A DNA stretch of 64,000 nt from Galbula dea (Eukaryota; Chordata; Aves; Piciformes; Galbulidae): contig VWZX01002268.1 of the NCBI GenBank assembly GCA_013399015.1, positions 372,001-436,000 on the forward strand. Reading direction: 5' to 3'. The translations under genes were made by a program, and so were the position numbers. Below are positions 1 through 11,892 of the stretch, in pieces; position 1 is the stretch's first letter; each line of letters begins with the position of its first letter. The notes under the pieces are model-generated. The model made no database searches. It saw nothing but the letters and a program-made list of their open reading frames with translations, and had not been told where the DNA came from.

Positions 1-3000
1 GAACAGGACTTCATATCCTGTTTTATTTCATTCAAAACAAATTTTCTTACTTTTAATTAATGATAATTGATCTGCTGGACTATTTTATCTATTTGCTCTG
101 ACAACCACATAAATATAAAATTTTGCAGACCATTGGAAGGTTTTGGATTTGATTCTCAAAGTTTGAATTTTATGTCTAAATATTTTCATGAAGGAATGAG
201 CTATTATATTCACACAATATAGGAAGTTAACTACAGATATATGCTTTATGAGCTCTCTTCAGACTTGAATTTAAAAAATATAAAAGTAAATATAGTCATT
301 ATTGTACTCAGAGGTATCTGAAAAATATACTTAAATATGCTTACCTGGATGGTCAAAGGGTCTTTCATTCAGCACCAGTTTGAGCAGTGCTTCCTCTTGG
401 GCCAATGATATTGTATTGTCTCAATATTATTAGTGTAACTGCATCTGGCCCTGCCTTGATTATGTATGTGACAAGACTCATGAATCAAACTGTGATATAA
501 AGTAGGTTTATAGCTACAATTCTGTTCCACATGTTTATTTTAATTTCCTTGCTGTCAGTTGTGAAGAACAACAATTTATAGAATTATTGTTTTAGTTCTT
601 TTCAGTTGTAGCAAATGATCTAATCTGTACTGCTTTCCACTATCTGTGAAATTGATTCTTTCTTCATACATCTTATTTTCCTTTTCCTTTTTGTTTTGTT
701 TTTTTTTTTTTTTAAATTCAGTTTAACTAGACAATGCATCTTTCTATTCTTAGTAATGAAATAAACATAACTCAAAACATGAAGTGGGGTACTAACTCAC
801 TTAACCATTGTGAAATAATGCTTACATTATTTTATAAATCAATCACTTGATACAGATGACACTAAAAATTCAGGACTGTGTTGAAACAGGTTTATGTGTC
901 AGTCACTACATCATGTTGCCATAAAAAACATGCTAAGGTATAATCAATTAAAAAATGAAGGGTGAAATTGCCATAACCAGTTTTTTGATCAGTTTGCACA
1001 GTCTTTAAAAAGAAGTTGTTTAGTTACAAATTCATTGCTTAGACTGTATTTGAACAGCCAAGCTTACTGAGTTTCTTCAAAACAAATTATGAGGTTACAT
1101 GTTCTCAAATTAACTTATATCATGCATTATATTGTTTGACACAACCAAAGGTTGAAGGGCTTTGAGACCTCTTCTAAATGTCTTCACTTAGAGACTATAA
1201 TCTGATACAACCTTATGTAGTTAAACAAGCATAGAGAACAACTGTGGCATTAACTTCAATCTCAGGCAAAAGCTCTAGGATGTAGGATGCTCTGAGTCAA
1301 TGACAATTTTTTGGTCCACAGTTCGTAGGATCTAACCATTTACTTTTGGTTGTTGCCAGTTCTGGTGCTGGCTTTTCACAGTCATGCTCCCAGGATGGAC
1401 CAGACAGCCTCTCTGTGCCTTACCTCCACCAAATTCTAAAGTACAAGGGGAGCGACCAAGATACAAAATCTGTATCTGACACTCAGGTGAGGATGATATT
1501 GAAAAGGAACTTTTTGCTTAAGTATTTTGCCTTAACGAGACTTCTTTGGATTTTACCAAAATATCTGGGAGTGTGTGAGCCAAATTATAGTCTCATCTTT
1601 TCTCAAAGAAACTTCCCCTAGAAGATAAAAATCTTTCCTAAAGTTTCCAGTAATTATGATTCACAAGCATGACGCAATATATCAACTAACAGGAAAACAG
1701 TAAAAACAGAACTCCCTACTACAGAACAGGCAGTTACAGATGGCAGTATAGGATTTTGTGTGCTTCATGTTATCTGTAATTTCTCCTGTTACTTAGATAG
1801 GAATCTCTTTAACCTTCAGTCTCTGTGGTGTAACACTGGGAAATCATGTGCTTTCCACAATTCTGAATGACACTTAAATTATGTTGGTTCTTCTCAGGAA
1901 TAGAATGATTATAGTATCCCAGAAAAATGTCCAGTAATCACATCTACATTGAAATAGAACATGTTGGCTCTGAAGAACAACCAGATATATCAGGATTTGA
2001 AATACATGAATCACGTTTTAGACAAAACTGAGAAACAATCTGAAATTAAGAAGATTGTTCATCTTCCAAATATTATTCTCTTAAATTTCTACAGTTGTCA
2101 TGGCTATTTTAGAGCTGATTTTGAATTCTAAGTTCTACCAGGTCCATAGTTGGTAGCTGAAGCCACTGGTCAAGAAAATCTATAGTGGAATTTCAGTATT
2201 TTGTCATATCTATTTTGCGTAACAGTTTTGAGTTGCTTTGTAAGAGGATCTGAACATATTTGAGCTAAAAAATTGTTTAAATCACAAACACTCCCATCTG
2301 TTTTCTTTCCTTTTCTGTTGGCTATTTTCCTACAGGCTGAAGCTGAAGTTATGAATTCAGCTGGAGAAGACCTGAACAATTAGGGCTTGTGTGATAAATT
2401 CAGTTCATCTTCGTATGAACAAAAATCAATACAAGTTGTGTCCAAAGTGTTCTGAAAGAAAAAAACCTAAAAAGAATGTTAACAAAACTTCTGATAAAAT
2501 GTGCATCATCAACTTGCTCAAATGAACAAGAACAGAAATAAACCGATGTGCTGTTTATTATAGAGTTTAAAAAGGTTACGTATATTATTCTTGCTAGTCA
2601 ATGACACTTGCATGCTTCACAGACTATGCTGCAGTGTATAATATTAAGTCTTATTATGAAAACAAAGTACTGAAATCAATATACCCTTGCATTGTCTGTT
2701 ATTGCGAAAAGAGTTACTGCAGCAAGCTAAATAATAAAATGTAGGCTACTTCTGAATAAATAACCTCAAAAAGTCTACTTAAAGTTTTATTTCTTTATCA
2801 AAACCAGCTTTTATGCATATGTACAGTTTTGAATTGAGAAGAGGCATAAAGTATGTTTGACAAAGAAATTGTTAAGAAAAATATGGAAAATAAATAAATT
2901 AATTAATAAATTAGCTTTCATAGTGTAATGATTGACTCCACAAATAACCATGTCCCTTTTAATAACTAAACATTATTAGTATCCTACAAAAAGGTTAATG

Positions 3001-5689
3001 ACAAGAAAGGAGAAATCCAATACCTCAATCTTCAGCACAGAGGTAGGCTCCGTTCCACCTACCCTCAGACCTTGACAATGTCTACAGGTAAGATATTCTA
3101 CTTAGAGTACCTTTACAGTCAAAGAGAGAAATACAGATTCTTTTAGAGTACATTTATCTGATATATCTTTTTTTAATATTAGAAGAATTGTCTGTGTCTT
3201 CCATGGACTATGAAGATATCTTAGGCTGACTAACCTGTTGTGAAACAGGCATATATAAACATTATAGGGAGTACAGAAGATGGGATTTTGCTTCTGAAAT
3301 TCCATGAGATAAAATCACACTACAAGCAGTAAATATAAAGAAATATATTTTACATTAAACACCAACAGTGATGACAATACTGTGCATTAAAGCATTGTAG
3401 AAAATATTCAAATAACATTTACATGTAATTTGCAAACTTGACTCTGAAGATCTGGTAACATAGGTATAAGGAAAGACACAGGTGATGGAGAGGAACAGAG
3501 AAACAATGAGGCAATATCAGCCAGTTAGACTGACTTTAGAACTGGTGGATCAATTGTTGCAATGCTGTACAATGTTGTAAAAAAATCACAGCTGTTCACA
3601 CATTGACCGTACCTTAGCTCAGCCCTGAATTAGTTTTTTAACTAACAAAGAGTGGGAAATAAACAACGCTCATCCCAAACTTCTTGTGCAAAGACAAGGA
3701 GGTCTCACAAAGAAAGATCCATCTCTCTATCTTTGGACTGGTTCCAAAGGGCTGGTCCTGATAGACAGCCCACTCTCCTCTCCTGAGCTGTACAGAACAG
3801 ACACTGAAGCCAATTCTGAAGCGTATCAGCTACAACAGACATGCTTTCCCTAAACACATGACATGTTACTCAGAAATCTGTGGAAGTTTCTGGACTGTGT
3901 ATGTTTTGATCATGTTTCGGTGGCTCTGTAGATCTGGTGAGTTAGGAATAGGGATTGTTTATCCCCAGGAGAGTGAATTCTTGAGTCTTGTGTCCTCTTA
4001 CATATTGAGACTGTCTTTTGCCTGTTGATTTCTGCTAATTTTGAGAGAGGGTATAGGGAAAAAAGAGGAAGACTGCTTTTCTCCCTTTCCCATAGCCTAC
4101 GGACACTAATACCATTATGCAAGCATCTTATCTGTTGAGATACCCTTTGAAGTTATAGGTGCTCTGTATTTCTCTAAGCAAACAGCAGAGAATTGTTCTT
4201 TCTTACTCTGTGGAGAGTAACTCTTGTATACCAAAGCTCCACATCTGCTTTTCTGAATCAAAATGGTCTGTACTGGGCAGAATCAACAGGTAGAGTGGTT
4301 CCTGTAAAATGCCTTCTGTTGGCAGTTTGATGAATTATTCACAACTGTTACCTAACTCCATAATATAAAGTCCGTGTTACATAACTAGAGCAGAAATTAT
4401 GTAGAGTTGTATTTATTTCTTTATTTATTGCCTCTTTGGCTGTTTACATGATTTACTTGCCAAGATAATTCCCACATAATCTTCAACATACTGTATTTCC
4501 CTATATTTTGGTTTGCTTCTGATATAGTTTCATTCCCTTCAAATGAGTCTCATGACTAGTATTCAGAAATCCTACGTCTTCACATAACTTGTTGCATGGA
4601 AGAATATCTCCCTGTGATTTGTGTCAGATGGAACAAAAATAAAAGATGTCTGGACATATGAAGAGGTAGAGTGCCATCTCTTTGTTTGAAATATAGCTAA
4701 AAGGAAATTAGTACCAAAACATGTATGAAGTGAATCATTTTAGCAAATATATATAACAATTTTGTTGTTGTTGTTGTTTAGGACACAAGCAACTTTGTAA
4801 GTTAAGAACAAATATCTATACAATGCCAGCTGCATACTGAGAATAAATAGTTTGAAAATGAAGATTAAACTATAGAAAACTTCCTTGACACACTTACACT
4901 TAAATGAAGTTCTATAATTTACGCAAAGCACAACTATATTTTTAATAGGTAAAAGACACATTAATCATTCAGGTGCTAGAGCATCCTTAGAAGAGTCACA
5001 TTGCTATGCATCAATGTTAAGGACTATTTATAGGCACACTGATTGTTTTAATTTCAGAGTGAACATAAATTATACCAATTTAACCAATAATTTAGACAAT
5101 CACACACCAATGAAAGATAATACATTTCTATTTCCCTGATAAACAGGCTGACCTTTAAAACAGTCTCTCTTCTATAGCCTGTGAATGAGGAGTTTGATCG
5201 TCTCAACCATTTTCATTTAATTATTTTTCCTGTGATCTTGAAGAACCCTGTTGTGCTCCTGCTACCCTATATTTGACACAGACAACATATTCTGATTTAA
5301 CTTATATGTTTCTTAAAAGGATGTAGATAACAATCTTACACTAATTATGTTTAAAGTAGTATACCAGCTTATAACTGCTACTTGAAATCTAAACCAGGTA
5401 GTGAAGGAAACAGTTTCACTGGTGAAAGTTATACATGTTCTGCTGTGCCATCAAGCCATATCGAAATGTGTGTACTTAGAAGCACACTTCTACGGAATAC
5501 TGCAGAAACTTTATTTTTTATTATTGTCTGCACAATGTAAATTACTCATAGTCTATATTTACCACGGGGGCTTTTAGGGGTGAGGCAACAACACAGTAAT
5601 CATTAACAACAACAAAAAAAAAAATCCAGAATTTGCTTCCTGAATGAGATGGGTTATGATTTCTGTTTTATGAAACACATGGATGTGTG
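1..5689. other. AT-rich single-copy non-coding stretch
   Basis: I see no gene here. Open frames are all under about 95 codons, have no recognisable domain, and lie on both strands with frequent stops, as expected of AT-rich non-coding DNA. Small-scale content: a poly(T) run near 697-713, a short (GTT)n run near 4763-4777, and many A/T homopolymers. No CR1 tail or LTR-like sequence was recognised. It reads as intergenic or intronic sequence. Confidence 0.7.
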
Positions 5690-5720
<31 letters not shown>

Positions 5721-5728
5721 TACATACA
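5690..5728. repeat. Alternating CG/CA/TA microsatellite
   Basis: A 39 bp stretch alternates purine and pyrimidine without a break: a CG run (5691-5700), about ten CA units (5701-5720), then TACATACA. Strict alternation with a CG core is the classical composition of Z-DNA-prone sequence, and the CA part is a length-variable microsatellite. The alternation is read directly; the Z-forming tendency is inferred from composition. A short frame runs through it, but nothing suggests it is expressed. Confidence 0.9.
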
Positions 5729-6689
5729 ATCATATTCATTGTACAAAACAAATTCACATTAGTCAAGGCTGGTGGTTCAGCTGTGACCAGTACCATGGAC
5801 TCAATGGAACAAGATAACTCTCTGCAGCTGGTCAAGGTACCTGAAACCCAACTGGTGGTCTCTCTGGATTTATATACAGTAGTTGCACACTGGGCTCAGC
5901 TTTTGGCATGGCTCTGAAGGCTTCCTTCAAGGAGAAGAGGAACAAAAGAGGCTATTGTCTCTCTACTGTATCTCTGAACAACTCTCAATATTAGCAAGAA
6001 GAGAAAGAGAAATCTGAAAATATGGCTATGTTGTTACATAATGAAAAACTACACTGAGGTAAACTCAGTCAGCACTAAAGATACCACCAAAACCATTTGT
6101 TATATGGAAAGAAGTTAATGTGAGGAATCCTTCTAAGCCTCTGGAGATTTTGAACTCTTTGCTGCTTTTCATGCATATGAGGCTAAGTCATATTATTTTT
6201 TTGGGGGTGGGAAAAGAATATAAATTAAAAAGAAAGGAAATAAATTATGAATACAAAGAAATACCAAGGCACCAAAATAAGGCATATGCAAATGAGCCAG
6301 TTTTATGCCTATATCCTTTCTATTTTTTTTTAAATTTATTTATTGTCCCTCTTTCTTAGATGAGGATCCTTGGCTTTTCAAAAAGTCTGGCTATATTTCT
6401 GACATGGCTATTTTTCTGACATGAGGAGCTCCTTTACTCTCTCTTCTTAAATCTGTTGAGCAATGCATAAGAAACTGGATTTTATTTTGAACAGGGAATT
6501 GTATCAATTCCCTGACTACTAAGCTACTTAATAAATTTCCTTGACTTTTTCTATCTTTACATATTTAGTAACTCCAACAGGACATCCATAGTAACATAAG
6601 GTAAGACCATGACTTTCACTAGCTCTATGGGAACTAAATTAAACATACTTAAATGAATTAAAGAAGGAACTTTCTCACTGGCGTTGTCC
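5729..6689. other. Anonymous non-coding stretch
   Basis: No gene or recognisable repeat is seen. The segment around 5760-5940 is slightly less AT-rich and has a 76-codon frame entered from the microsatellite, but no domain, splice pattern or family resemblance supports it. The remainder is AT-rich with a T-rich patch near 6323-6345. Confidence 0.6.
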
Positions 6690-6794
6690 TGTACATAGAT
6701 GGAAGTTGCACTCAACGATCCTGGAAGTCCACGACACCCAATCAAGGCGAAGAGAGGGTGGAGCTGAGACCACCTCGGGGGATTTAAACACAGT

Positions 6795-6805
6795 GAAACC
6801 GAAAC
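6795..6805 (+). promoter_or_regulatory. ISRE-type motif (GAAANNGAAAC)
   Basis: GAAACCGAAAC matches the core interferon-stimulated response element bound by STAT1/STAT2/IRF9 and IRF proteins. It lies just downstream of a TTTAAA box and about 55 bp after a CCAATCA box, in the GC-rich island. The match is exact, but a motif this short also occurs by chance. Its position relative to the TATA-like box would be unusual for an upstream enhancer. Confidence 0.35.
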
Positions 6806-7003
6806 AAGCAGCTAGTCTGTGAGGCAGCGACAGCAGCAGAGACCGAGACTAAAGTCCAGGGGGTGAATTTTAGATTAGGCTATGTAGGGGGGGTCCTAAC
6901 TCTGGGGACACCTGAGCAGCCCCAAACACGGAAGTCCACGACCCCCAATCAGGGCGAGGAGGAAGTGGAGCTGGGATTCTACATCAGGCTGTATCGGGGG
7001 GGG

Positions 7004-7004
7004 N
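7004..7004. other. Undetermined base between two G runs (likely assembly or read break)
   Basis: A single N sits between G8 (6996-7003) and, after TT, G10 (7007-7016). Long G runs often stall polymerases and are often miscounted. At 63,560, the other isolated single N in this window, sister-copy comparison shows several hundred bases are missing. The true length of sequence at this N is therefore uncertain. Confidence 0.6.
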
Positions 7005-7020
7005 TTGGGGGGGGGGATGG

Positions 7021-9120
7021 TTTATACTTTGTCTGACTGCATTACAGTAATTTTCATAGGTGTTAACAACACTGACATGTTTACAAATGTGTTTAAAATG
7101 AAAACCCTTTTGCACTTTAAATTTTATACATTTTTTCAGCTATGTTTTCATCTGGTGTATAAACAGAAGATATTTATTTTATATACATGTATTAACTTTG
7201 AATGGGTTTTATTATTATTATTATTACTCTTGCCATTATTCCATTAAGTACTATATGTAGGTGAAAAATAAGTTGTATGTAATTATGGATTTTATGCTAA
7301 CATCATTTTGGTTAGCTTTGACCTCTATTAGCAACATACTTCTTGACCATCTATGAACAGTCACAATAACAGCAAACCTTAAGAAGCAGAAAAGGGAAAG
7401 AAAATGATAGGACAATCACTTAAATGTGGGGGTGTTCTAAGAGATTGTAAAACTTCAGGTTGATCTCCGTTATAGCTGCTAAGAATCTGCTGATATTATC
7501 TGTTATCACATACCATATCAACCACCAGCAGCAATAGTATGCTCCTGTTTAATATCTGAATTACAATGTGAATTGAAAGTTGGGACCAAGAGAATAGAAA
7601 AATCTGCCAGTAGAGCTGGGACAAATATATCTCCTATGGAGAGAAGCTGGTTTATCAGGGCCAGCTAATCTATGTGCTAGGCAAAGTGTTCACAAAAATA
7701 GGTTTAGCTTTTCCTTTTTTCTAAATTTCCTGGCTTAGAAATGCGTAAGGTGTTCCTGGTGTCTAACCATTCCCAATCTAAATGGCCATTCTGGTAGTGG
7801 AGTCTGACCTTATTTAACAGTGTATTTGCCACACATTTTTCTGTTGTCATGCATCCTGTGCTTTGGCAGAAGGAATTTGTCAAGCAGTTGAAATTAAAGT
7901 AGACCTATTTTTTTATAGCTGAAGGAAACGAATCAGTTGTATTGGGAAACTGAACCTAGCACAGAAATTATGGCTTATTTCCCCTTCTGTAGGGAGAGAG
8001 ATAGGTAACTTATGTCAGGGCAGTGCTCCCATTGCTCAATATTTCTCCTCAGAAAATGCCAAGAAAAATCACTTCACTGAAAGGTAAGAGATCCAAATTT
8101 AAATATCTATCACAGTTCAATTCATACATCAAAATGTAGTTGCAGAAATAACTGGGCTTCTTGGTATAGCAGTTTGAGATCTCCTGTGCTAGTGTGTACT
8201 CTCTGTACCATTTTTCTTTTTTCTTTTACCTGGTGGATAATGATAAATGTCTCTGCTTTATTCCAAGTGACATGAAAAAAGTTACAATACTTCAGACTTG
8301 TTAATGAAATAGGATTATCATTCTCTGATCATCTGGGTAGGTTTCTCAAGTTGATTGTTGTATTTGTTAGCCTCTCGGTTCTCAAGATATTTTAGAAAAG
8401 GTTCATTTTCTACATCATTTTCCTAGAATGAAAACGATAGAAAACTTAAAAAAAACTAAGAAAAGGGCATGGATTGCTCACTGGCAAATTCATCTGGCAC
8501 TAAATTTTTTCAAGAAGGCTTGACAAGAGGCATTCTTCACTACAGTAACTAAGGCCAAGTCCTATCTGTTCTTGGGTCCGTGTCCTCAGTAAGAGGTAAG
8601 CTTTGGCAAGCTGTCAAATAAAAATTAAAGTAGTAGCAGAACAAATTCCTTTTAGACCCTTATCACTTCCAAGTGCCAAGTAATTCTAATGAGAAAAGAG
8701 GATTTAAATGTAATGAAGCTTCTTGGTTTCTGTTGTTTACTTCAAAAAGGTCTCATTCTGCTTAGTGCTTATTTTCAGTTCCAAGCTTTAACAAGAACTG
8801 TGTGTCACTGTAGGGCTAGCATCATCATTTTAAAAGATAAAGTTTAAGTAGTATTAGCTTTATAGAGGAAGATTATCTCATTTCCTGAGATATCTGTTCA
8901 TAAATTTTTATTTTAGAGATCAGTAAGAAGGGAGATAAGCATGCTTCAAACACACACTTTTCTAGCTTTAAAGGAAAGCAAGTGTTTACTTCCGTGGAAG
9001 TATTTATATTGGAATATTGAGTTACAGCAGGTAGGGCAGACAGGAGGATGCAGTCTGCCCATTACCCTATCAGCTCAACAGCCCATCTCAACCAGTGGTC
9101 AGCATTTGCCTGGCTAGAAG
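7021..9120. other. AT-rich non-coding stretch
   Basis: No gene or dispersed repeat is recognised. There is a short (ATT)n run near 7207-7227. The longest open frames are about 80 codons, without domains. The sequence is ordinary AT-rich filler between the GC-rich island and a CR1 remnant. Confidence 0.65.
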
Positions 9121-9611
9121 ATACCTGGGCATCTTGCCACAAGAACAATGTTGAGGTTGTGAAACACGTTCAAAGAAGGGCAATGAAGCTGATGAAGGGT
9201 CTAGAGCATAAGTCTTCTGAGGGACTAAGGGAACTGGGATTGTTTAGTCTGAAGAAGAGGAAGCTGAAGGGACACCTTAATACTCTCTAGAGCCACCTGA
9301 AAGGAGGTTGTAACGAGGTGGGGATTGGCCTCTTCTCACAGGTAACTAGTGGTAGGGCAAAAGAAAATGGCCTCAAGTTATGCCAGCAGAGGTTCAGGTT
9401 GGATATTAGGAAAAAAATCTTCACTGAAAGCGCAGTAAAACATTGGAACAGGCTCCTCAGGAAAGTGGTGGAGTCATTGTCCCTGGAAGTGTTCAAAACC
9501 ATGTAGATGTGGCATCTTTTTTTAGTGGGCATGATGGTGTTGGGTCGATGGTTGGACTTGTTGATCTTAAAGGTCTTTTCCAACCTTAATGATTTTATAA
9601 GTCTGATTCTA
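9121..9611 (+). mobile_element. CR1 LINE, 5'-truncated, with decayed ORF2 C-terminus
   Basis: Non-LTR retrotransposon of the CR1 clade, plus strand. Translation gives the C-terminal, post-polymerase region of ORF2p: HVQRRAMKLM..., LRELGLFSLKKRKLKG, then after an in-frame TAG at 9288-9290 the same frame resumes with GLFSQVTSGRAKENGLKLC, FRLDIRKKIFTE, HWNRLLRKVVES and LEVFKTM. It ends with the CR1 3' UTR (GGTTGGACTTGTTGATCTT..., TTCCAACCTTAATGATT) and degraded tail octamers near 9590-9611. The 5' boundary is fuzzy (about 9105-9155). With only one nonsense codon in roughly 115 codons it is moderately old. It lacks the catalytic domains and cannot move on its own. Confidence 0.9.
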
Positions 9612-11558
9612 ATAGACGTTATATAATTAATATAAGGCACTAAACCATGTCTTTCTTAGTATGTATCTGAAAAATGTTCATATCTATCTTTATGAAGAAA
9701 TTTATAGCATATGTGATTTTAGAGCTCATCGTGACATAATTGTAAATGTGATTTCAGGATTCATAATAAAAAAAAGTGGATCAAATAACTGCATATCAGA
9801 ATGGGCCCTGATCAGAATGCAAACTCTTGTAGAGAAATGCCTTCAGGCTACTCAGATGTCTGTAGATGGGTTCAAAGAAGCTGAAGAGAGATGTGTAGAA
9901 ACACTTGCTGTGTCTTTTCATTTGGCATTGCAAATGGATGGGAATTTCTTGAGTGACAGCTGAGGGAAAGTTATTTTCAGAAAACTACATTTAGATATGT
10001 CTTGAGATTTCTTTTTATTGTGGAGCATGTGAATATGTGAATTATCACATTCTTTGTGTTTATTTTTAACCCTTTCCCCAAAATTTCTGTCTCCTTTTCC
10101 TAAAGCTTCTCAAATATAAGTAAGTGAGACCAAAGTGAGTTAAGTGCAACCTGGTTTATGCTTTAATTTTATGAATAGAATAAAATAAATTAAGCACAGT
10201 TCTGACTGGCAAGCTCCTATCTTTCTTTTGCTTATGCTCTAGAGTGCAGCTTTTACCGATGCCATTTGCAGCTAGTTGTGTGTATGCAGTAGGCAGAAGA
10301 AAACTTTTTTCTGTATGTTTAGTACATAGTGGGAGGGACTGAGGAAGGAAACATGAACAAAATTACATTTATTTCCCAAATGTTATGCTTGTTATAGGGT
10401 TTTGTTTCAGTCTTATCCTTTTGGGGTATACACATATCAAAATAAAACGTTGTCTTTCAATTGCATTTTTTTTTTCATTTAAAAGTAACAGAGGCTTACA
10501 AATTAAAAAGGCAATTGTCAAATAATATAGTAACAGACCGATGAGCAAGCAAAAAAAAGTTATTTTGAAGAAACTGGTGCTGCCAACATTTTCATGGTAG
10601 ATTGAAAGTGATTGAAAGTTCACCAGAAGACCTGGTCTCTGAATTTCTCTGATTAGAACCCAAAATGCATCATCCTTAATTTCTAAGCCAAAAGTGTTTT
10701 TTGTACAGTATTATAACAAAAATTACTAAGATGGCAAACAAACAACTAACCTCTTATACAGCATAAAAGTTGTAGGATGGTGTATCCATCTGCAAATGTA
10801 CATAAAATTGTGGTTTCTCCTGTATATTTCAGGGCTGAGTTTGCCTTCCTGCAGAAGGAGAAAAGGAAAGCTCCACTTTAGCACGCAGAGTGCTGCAGAG
10901 CGTAGCTCTCTATATATGTGATGCCTAACACAATCCATTGTAATTTAACATAAACTTTAGTTCACTGTAAATATTTTAGTTCACTGTAAAGTAAGTATTT
11001 TAAGCATCTATGTTCTCAGCTCTGTAATGAAGTATAGCAGGCCCTGGGCATCGCAGAAGACATATTTGTAAAAAAACCTGCAAGAGTTGAATGTCTTTAA
11101 TCACCATATTAATGCCTGAATGAGAAACAATGTAAGAAAGATCACAACAGTTAGTTATGTTCGTGTCCCAGACCGAGCTGTTAGAAATGCTCTGCAAAAG
11201 GAAGGATAAAACGTCATGTTGACACCTTGCTGCACCTTTCTTATACCTGTTTCCACACTTGAACTTTACGTGTTCCCGATGAACCATAGCAATCTTTTCT
11301 GTGACAGAACTGAAAAATAAGTCTTAACATACATCAGACATTGAAATAAAATTTCTAGCTGGGTAGGACTCTGGGACAGAAGAATGTGACTGAGTGTTCT
11401 AAGAGACAAGAGCATCATGGGCATCCTTCATTTACAACATACTCTAAGAGACATCCTTATAGTAACAGGAACTCTTCTAAAGCAAGAATTTTCAAAAAGC
11501 TGTTTCCATGCACTCAGGTGCCCCTTTGGGGAGTGATCAAGTAAATTAGTTGGCCATA
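9612..11558. other. AT-rich non-coding stretch
   Basis: No gene is supported. A 100-codon frame at 9661-9963 (+) has no recognisable domain or family, and nothing marks it as an exon. A 15 bp word, TTAGTTCACTGTAAA, is repeated 19 bp apart at 10957 and 10976. No CR1 or LTR-like sequence is seen. Confidence 0.6.
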
Positions 11559-11559
11559 T

Positions 11560-11892
11560 TAGTAAAAATTTGTACTTTAATAGTTTTACAGAACATGTTA
11601 TCTGGTCAAATTGCCTATTTTCAAGTACAAGTGCATCTTTTGACAAGTGTTTTCAGAGCAAAAACATGATGAGGTAGTGCTTAGAAAAGTTTCCAAGCTA
11701 TTTTAGCTATAAAAGAATTTTAGCTATTACTGAAAATTGGTGCTTTAATAGTTTTACAGAACATTTTAAGTTATCTGATCAAATTGCCGCTTTTCAACTC
11801 CCAATGCATCTTTTTCCAGGTATGTTTTCAGAGCAAAAGCATGACTAAAGGAGTGCTTAGAAAAGTTACTAAGTAATTTTAGCTTTAAATGA
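11560..11892. repeat. Diverged two-copy tandem duplication (~170 bp units)
   Basis: Two head-to-tail copies lie at about 11560-11727 and 11728-11892. Shared landmarks in the same order are CTTTAATAGTTTTACAGAAC (from 11576 and 11744), TCAAATTGCC, TGTTTTCAGAGCAAAA, a GTGCTTAGAAAAGTT word (11677 and 11853) and ATTTTAGCT. The offset grows from 168 bp at the left landmark to 176 bp at the right one, so small indels have accumulated. The copies are clearly diverged, so this is an old local duplication, not an assembly artefact. No coding potential is seen in either unit. Confidence 0.88.

Larger units (their letters stand above)
6690..7020. repeat. GC-rich island with repeated CCAAT motif, LTR-fragment-like, unclassified
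   Basis: This block differs sharply in composition from its AT-rich surroundings. A motif starting GGAAGTCCACGAC and carrying CCAATCA occurs at 6723 and again at 6930, about 207 bp apart, each time followed by a purine-rich GGAG-containing segment. Two related segments, ending in seven and eight G's, follow at ~6868-6894 and ~6974-7003. About 45 bp after the first CCAAT box is a TATA-like TTTAAA (6783-6788), then GAAACCGAAAC (6795-6805), which fits the interferon-response consensus GAAANNGAAAC. The block ends in G runs on both sides of an undetermined base at 7004. CCAAT plus TATA-like spacing resembles the U3 region of a retroviral LTR, but I see no primer-binding site, AATAAA or clear TG...CA ends. 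It could instead be a minisatellite-bearing repeat or a captured promoter. The compositional break and repeated motif are certain; the identity is not. Confidence 0.5.

Noticed and set aside
9661..9963. 100-codon open frame next to the CR1 copy
   Set aside because: No domain, family resemblance or splice context; length is reachable by chance in 64 kb read in six frames.
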